Notes under the pieces: generated by a model | Database searches by the model: none | What the model saw: only the letters and a program-made list of their open reading frames with translations | Told to the model about the DNA's origin: nothing | Made by a program: the position numbers and the translations under genes | In this document: in pieces, positions 63,895-64,000 of the stretch | How positions within the stretch are numbered: position 1 is the first letter of the stretch | Layout: the number at the start of each line of letters is the position of its first letter | NCBI RefSeq assembly: GCF_001083785.1 | Contig: NZ_LAVL01000024.1 | Coordinates: 1 to 64,000 of the forward strand | Reading direction: 5' to 3' | DNA: 64,000 nt | DNA from: Nonomuraea sp. SBT364 | GTDB taxonomy: Bacteria > Actinomycetota > Actinomycetes > Streptosporangiales > Streptosporangiaceae

Positions 63895-64000
63895 TCACAC
63901 GTGGACCGTGGTGACCGGCATCGAGGAGTCGGCCGGGATCTCCAGCGTGGACGGCGTCACCCCGGCCGCCACCAGGTCGGAGCCGAGCGCGGCGACCATG
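63895..64000 (-). CDS. C-terminus of a further gene (cut by window edge)
   Basis: A 34-codon tail of a minus-strand gene, ending TGA at 63895, is visible: MVAALGSDLVAAGV and then PSTLEIPADSS to PVTTVHV. Methionine at 63999 may be internal. Too little to name a family. About 75 bp without a gene separate it from the carotenoid oxygenase start. Confidence 0.4.
   Translation of the reverse strand, partial: MVAALGSDLVAAGVTPSTLEIPADSSMPVTTVHV

Overview
This is about 64 kb of a very GC-rich (above 70 % by eye) actinomycete chromosome with many GTG and TTG starts and tightly overlapping genes. The block guaB3-guaB2-DUF5319-(anti-sigma)-sigD-groEL-groES at 50.7-58.3 kb follows the order I know from Mycobacterium tuberculosis. 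Together with the secreted collagenase, abundant TetR/PadR/LysR regulators and a nonulosonate sugar cluster, this suggests a filamentous actinobacterium of the Streptosporangiaceae type (Nonomuraea-like). The genus is an inference only.

Left part (1-16.6 kb): a surface-glycan locus. pseB-pseC and the divergent pseF-pseG (pseG cut by the window edge) make and activate a pseudaminic-acid-like nonulosonate. Three genes on the opposite strand encode a large family 2 glycosyltransferase, a methyltransferase-like protein with a coiled tail, and an orphan protein that could be a sugar transferase. A five-gene operon (acyl carrier protein, FabG-like reductase, AMP-forming ligase, LuxE-like acyl-protein synthetase, LuxC-like acyl reductase) follows, and looks like a machine that makes, activates and reduces a small acyl group. 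It continues into a multi-pass GT-C-like membrane protein, a GT2-GtrA fusion, another methyltransferase and a secreted NodB deacetylase.

Middle part (17-35.5 kb): regulator/enzyme pairs (TetR-SDR with palindromic operators, LysR next to a secreted collagenase, PadR with a nitroreductase), a PIG-L deacetylase/methyltransferase pair, guaA, a DUF885 peptidase-like protein, a cysteine-synthase-like protein that lacks the PLP lysine, an Lrp-decarboxylase pair, two small secreted Cys proteins and a succinic semialdehyde dehydrogenase. A decayed helix-turn-helix gene lies at 26.3-26.5 kb.

35.5-50.7 kb: a membrane Ser/Thr kinase with an extracellular propeller-like domain beside a propeller lipoprotein; glpD; a DeoR-controlled amino-sugar operon (AgaS-like, nagA, PfkB kinase, class II aldolase) that would take N-acetylgalactosamine-6-P or GlcNAc-6-P to trioses; then a two-gene unit at 49.35-50.52 kb in which a 22-residue peptide gene overlaps a PIMT-like methyltransferase, a candidate unclassified RiPP-type system. 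Short palindromic GTGGA repeats flank it.

50.7-64 kb: purine genes guaB3 and guaB2, a LuxR-type regulator, DUF5319, sigD with an unusually short, translationally coupled RsdA-like anti-sigma ORF (51 aa, no membrane segment), groEL-groES with a full CIRCE and promoter, a THUMP-like methyltransferase, a long heptad-repeat coiled-coil protein, a GntR-TetR fusion regulator and a carotenoid oxygenase. The last bases hold the C-terminus of one more gene.
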